Origin: Novosphingobium meiothermophilum
Lineage (GTDB): Bacteria > Pseudomonadota > Alphaproteobacteria > Sphingomonadales > Sphingomonadaceae
Length of the DNA: 64,000 nucleotides
Direction: 5' to 3'
Assembly: GCF_003171715.1 (NCBI RefSeq)
Contig: NZ_QGHL01000004.1
Coordinates: 496,001-560,000 of the forward strand
Of the stretch, positions 60,911 through 64,000 are shown in pieces (position 1 is the stretch's first letter; each line of letters begins with the position of its first letter). The translations under genes were made by a program, and so were the position numbers. Below the pieces are notes generated by a model. It worked only from the letters and a program-made list of their open reading frames with translations, was not told the DNA's origin and searched no databases.

Positions 60911-62026
60911 TCAGATCGGTTGCGAGACCACTGCGAACATCTCGGCAGTGGCCTTGTGGTTGTCGACGGGCGGCGCCTTGCCAAGCTGCCCCATGCAGAT
61001 GGCCAGACTGCTCTCCACGATGTAGCGGCAGCGTTCGAAGCGGCGGTCACGGTAGGCCCTGAGTGCGGCCTCCACGTCGTCGCTGCGCTCCAGTTCCTCG
61101 GCCAGCACGATCCCGTCTTCGATCGCCATGCCTGCGCCCTGGCCAAGATGCGGCGTCGTGGCATGAACCGCATCGCCCAACAGGCCAACGCGGCCCTTGC
61201 TCCAGTCGCCGCGCACCAGCATCCCTTCCAGCGGGCGATAGACCACGCCGTCATCGTCGGTGATCTGCTCTGCCAGTTCGCGGATCTGCGCCGAACAGTT
61301 GACCAGCTTGGCCCGCATCGCCGCCGCAAGGCCTTCCTTGGGATAGCGCGGATTGTCCGGTTCCGGCGTTGTCACATACATGTACATCAGGTCCGCGCTC
61401 ATCGGCACGAGGCCAACACCGGTCGGCCCGTTATAGACCTGAAGCGCATCCAGCCCTTCGGCGCGCGGGAAGTTGTAGCGCCACACCGATTGGCCGGTAA
61501 ACTGCGGCTTTCCAGCCTCCGGCAGGATCATTTCGCGCGTCTGCGAATAGACCCCGTCAGCGCCGATCACCAGATCATAGCTGCCGCTCGACCCGTCGGA
61601 AAAGCGCACATGGACCTTCGCGCCATCGTCCTCGATGGCCTCGGCCGTCACGCCCAGCCGCAGTTCGGTGCCCAGGGCTTTGGCATTATCGCCCAGCACC
61701 TTCTGCAAGGCCCGGCGACCTATGCCGACGTTGGCCGGACGCCCCTCCACCAGTCGCGGCGAGGGAACCCGCGCCACCTTGGTGCCATCAGGGGTGAAAA
61801 TCTCTACCGCGTCGAAGCCGCAGGCTGCATCCATGAAGCTGTCCAGCACGCAAAGCTGGTCCATCGCGCGCAGCACGTTCGACTGCTGAATGATGCCCAC
61901 ACCATAGACCGACCAGGTCGGATCGCGCTCTATCGCGGTAACGGCAAACCCCTTGCGGCACAACGCGATGGCCGCCGAAAGCCCGCCGATGCCAGCACCG
62001 ATGATCAGGATATCCAGTTTCTTCAT
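60911..62026 (-). CDS. FAD-dependent aromatic hydroxylase
   Basis: 371 residues from ATG 62026 with GGAG 7 nt upstream. FAD motifs are DILIIGAGIGGLSAAIAL (GxGxxG), the DG motif YDLVIGADGVYSQTR, and GRVGLLGDAVHATTPHLGQGAGMAIEDG. It is close to salicylate and 6-hydroxynicotinate hydroxylase-type monooxygenases. It probably adds the ring hydroxyl needed by the downstream extradiol enzyme. It is the first gene of the minus-strand operon. Confidence 0.9.
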   Translation of the reverse strand: MKKLDILIIGAGIGGLSAAIALCRKGFAVTAIERDPTWSVYGVGIIQQSNVLRAMDQLCVLDSFMDAACGFDAVEIFTPDGTKVARVPSPRLVEGRPANVGIGRRALQKVLGDNAKALGTELRLGVTAEAIEDDGAKVHVRFSDGSSGSYDLVIGADGVYSQTREMILPEAGKPQFTGQSVWRYNFPRAEGLDALQVYNGPTGVGLVPMSADLMYMYVTTPEPDNPRYPKEGLAAAMRAKLVNCSAQIRELAEQITDDDGVVYRPLEGMLVRGDWSKGRVGLLGDAVHATTPHLGQGAGMAIEDGIVLAEELERSDDVEAALRAYRDRRFERCRYIVESSLAICMGQLGKAPPVDNHKATAEMFAVVSQPI

Positions 62027-62183
62027 GGCAATGCTCCGCCACCGCCGCAACGGTTGGCAAGCCCTCTCGTACAAGGTTGATTTTCGCTGGTGATGCTTAC
62101 GTTCGCACCTTCAATTCACCAAGCAAGTAATTTTTATGCCCTTTCATTTGCAAAATTGATGATGGGCCATGCAACGGATTAGC

Positions 62184-62234
62184 TTGACTCAGCTTGCCCG
62201 GCGCTTGATACCAATTAAGAATGTTGGTTCTAAT
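62184..62234 (+). promoter_or_regulatory. Promoter and overlapping inverted repeat before the MFS gene
   Basis: TTGACT (62184-62189), 16-bp spacer, TGATAC (62206-62211). Directly downstream lies an imperfect inverted repeat, ATTAAGAA-TGTTGG-TTCTAAT (62214-62234), placed where a repressor would block initiation. The 255-bp gap also serves the divergent catabolic operon. Confidence 0.45.
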
Positions 62235-62281
62235 AATGGGCGCGTGAACTGCCTGTGTCAGGGCACGCGGGGAGAGTTTCC

Positions 62282-63502
62282 ATGACTGATTCCGCCATCG
62301 TCTCTGCCGGATCAGGGCGCCAGCCGGGCGTTGCGCAGGGCCTCACAATCGTCCTCACGGGCTTCCTGCCGATCATTGCCATCGTCTCGATGTTCCCGGC
62401 CGTTCCCGCCATGATCGCGCATTTTGCCGATGATCCTTCGGCCCTGACCAAGGTTCCCGCCATGGTTTCCGCGCCGGGATTGACCGTGGCAATCCTTGCG
62501 CTGTTTGCAGGCTTGATGGTCGATCGCTTTGGCCGGCGCAAACTGCTGCTCGCCTCCACCGCGCTCTACGGCTTTGTCGGCCTGATGCCGATGTTCCTCG
62601 ATGACCTTGACCAGATCTACGCCTCGCGGCTCCTGCTGGGCGTGGCAGAGGCGGCCATCCTCACCACGGTCAACACCCTGATCGGCGATTACTGGAACGA
62701 GGCCGGACGCCGCCGTTGGCTGACGCTTCAGGGCGTGCTCGGCCCGTTCTTCGGCAGCGCGGTCATCTTCACCTCTGGCTATCTCGCCGCGATAAGCTGG
62801 AACGCGGTTTTCCTGATCTATGCGGTAGGTTTTGCCGTCTTCGCCGCCATGCTCGCCTTCATCTACGAGCCGGAAAACGATGAGACCGCGCGCAAGATGC
62901 TCGGCATCGGGGCCAGCGCCAGCACCCCCTTCCCATGGGCAGGCGTACTTCTGTTCGGCACGGTCACGCTGCTGGGCGGCATTCTGTACTACGTCTTCAT
63001 CATCAACGGCGGGATGGTGTGGAAGGAACTGGGCGTATCCGATCCGGCTGAAATCGGCCGCCTCACCACCATCCCCAGCATGTTCGTCATCGTCGGGGCA
63101 GTGATCTTCTGGGCCACCACCCGCTTCGGACCGCGCGTTCAGCTTGCGGTATTCCTGCTTCTTCTCGGATCGGGCCTGGGCGTGATTGGCATGGCGACTG
63201 ACTGGAAGGGCATGGTTGCAGGCATGGCCCTGCAGCAGACCGGCGCAGGCATGGCCGTGCCCACGCTGATCGCCTGGGCGCAAAGCTATCTGCCCTTCGA
63301 ACACCGGGGGCGCGGGATGGGCGTTTGGACATCCGCATTCTTCCTCGGCCAGTTCGCCTCGCCCCTGCTCGTCAGCCTTGCCCGCACGATCAGTGGCACG
63401 ATGCAGGGCGCGTTCGTGATCGCCGGGGCGATCGGCATGGCTGTTGCCCTCATCACCTGGTTCATCGTCACGCCGCAGCAGCCTGAACCGGGACAAGCCT
63501 GA
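62282..63502 (+). CDS. MFS transporter, probably for aromatic or organic acid
   Basis: 406 residues, 12 predicted transmembrane helices. MFS motif A appears as GLMVDRFGRRKLLLAS; the second-half equivalent is weak. The start is ATG 62282 with GGGGAGAG 7 nt upstream. Divergent to the ring-cleavage operon and in operon with a secreted esterase (TGATG overlap), so uptake of a pathway substrate released by the esterase is plausible. Confidence 0.88.
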   Translation: MTDSAIVSAGSGRQPGVAQGLTIVLTGFLPIIAIVSMFPAVPAMIAHFADDPSALTKVPAMVSAPGLTVAILALFAGLMVDRFGRRKLLLASTALYGFVGLMPMFLDDLDQIYASRLLLGVAEAAILTTVNTLIGDYWNEAGRRRWLTLQGVLGPFFGSAVIFTSGYLAAISWNAVFLIYAVGFAVFAAMLAFIYEPENDETARKMLGIGASASTPFPWAGVLLFGTVTLLGGILYYVFIINGGMVWKELGVSDPAEIGRLTTIPSMFVIVGAVIFWATTRFGPRVQLAVFLLLLGSGLGVIGMATDWKGMVAGMALQQTGAGMAVPTLIAWAQSYLPFEHRGRGMGVWTSAFFLGQFASPLLVSLARTISGTMQGAFVIAGAIGMAVALITWFIVTPQQPEPGQA

Positions 63503-64000
63503 TGTTCAGCCAGAATGCCGGAACACGCCGCGCCATGAAGCCAGTCGCCCTGATGGCCACTCTCGCCCTGTCGCTTGCGCTGATCGCACAGCCTGCATCG
63601 GGGCAGGATGGCCCTGCTCTCAGCCGCGAGACCATTGCCACCCCGAACCAGACCGGTGCGATTGCGCTTCCGGTGCCGACATCCACGCCCCAACGCGAAG
63701 TGTGGCATCTGGAAGGTGGCAAGGTTGCCGTGCGCAATGTCACCCGGCCCACGCTCACGCCGGTTCTGCCGGTCGGCCCCGGAACCGGCGCTGCGGTGAT
63801 CATCGCGCCGGGCGGCGGCTTTTTGGGGCTGGCCATCGAAAAGGAAGGCTGGGACGTCGCCCGCTGGTTTGCCAACAGGGGTATTGCCACCTTTGTCCTG
63901 AAATATCGCACCCTGCCGACACCGCCCTCGCAGGCCGAGTTCGTCGACATCATTGGCCGTGTGATGCGCGGAGAGAAGACCCCCTTCTCCCCGCCCGCCG
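63502..64000 (+). CDS. Secreted alpha/beta hydrolase (esterase-like), 3' end outside window
   Basis: First 166 residues; the frame is open to the window end. The ATG at 63502 overlaps the MFS stop (TGATG). The N-terminus MFSQNAGTRRAMKPVALMA leads a signal peptide ending near PASGQ; an inner ATG at 63535 would also give one. The oxyanion-hole region is VIIAPGGGFLGLAIEKEGWDVARWFANRGIATFVLKYR, typical of acetyl-esterase / BD-FAE type enzymes. The catalytic triad lies beyond the window. Confidence 0.85.
   Translation, partial: MFSQNAGTRRAMKPVALMATLALSLALIAQPASGQDGPALSRETIATPNQTGAIALPVPTSTPQREVWHLEGGKVAVRNVTRPTLTPVLPVGPGTGAAVIIAPGGGFLGLAIEKEGWDVARWFANRGIATFVLKYRTLPTPPSQAEFVDIIGRVMRGEKTPFSPPA

Overview
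The window looks like a chromosomal segment of a Sphingomonadaceae alphaproteobacterium, most likely Novosphingobium or a close relative. This rests on high GC, a ChpT phosphotransferase, an RpoH of alphaproteobacterial type, a usg gene, a Rhodobacter-type gene transfer agent (GTA) cluster in its sphingomonad arrangement, and an aromatic-ring cleavage cluster. No plasmid, transposon, integrase or CRISPR signal was seen. The genus is an inference from gene content; no search was run.

Region by region. 1-672: 3' end of an M23 peptidase. 669-14680, all on the minus strand: a two-partner secretion locus (TpsB pore, 2393-residue TpsA exoprotein) followed by a secreted CHAT protease translationally coupled to tpsA, then a PAAR tip protein, a DUF4123 adaptor and a CPBP-type membrane protease. 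This is the most unusual part of the window. 15076-30697: housekeeping genes (rpoH, RluD-type pseudouridine synthase, JAMM peptidase, chpT, PG amidase, rnpB, zinc CDF exporter, clpX, clpP, amidase, GH10 xylanase, trigger factor, tRNA-Leu, fatty acid hydroxylase, DUF442-type phosphatase). 31045-39771: a double cold-shock-domain protein with a glycine-rich head, argD-argF-hslO, a DUF3617-like protein, queC, an MFS carrier, sodC and an OmpA-like porin.

39964-53956: a compact minus-strand GTA cluster running from a terminase-like gene through large terminase, portal, prohead protease, capsid, connector and tail genes to the baseplate/host-specificity protein, preceded by a near-consensus promoter. 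Its g15 lacks the TIM-barrel insert known from Rhodobacter, while a TIM-barrel-like module is fused in front of the g12 (DUF2460) protein. An internal start with a strong ribosome binding site could still release free g12.

54174-57558: a YqaA-type membrane protein, usg, a MipA/OmpV porin, a GST and an RluE-type pseudouridine synthase. 57506-64000: a probable aromatic catabolism cluster. A minus-strand operon encodes an FAD hydroxylase, type I extradiol dioxygenase, DHPON-hydrolase-like alpha/beta hydrolase, small membrane protein and cyclase. Divergent from it are an MFS transporter, with an inverted repeat next to its promoter, and a secreted esterase cut by the window end. A hydroxylate, ring-cleave, hydrolyse and import scheme is inferred; the substrate cannot be read from the sequence.
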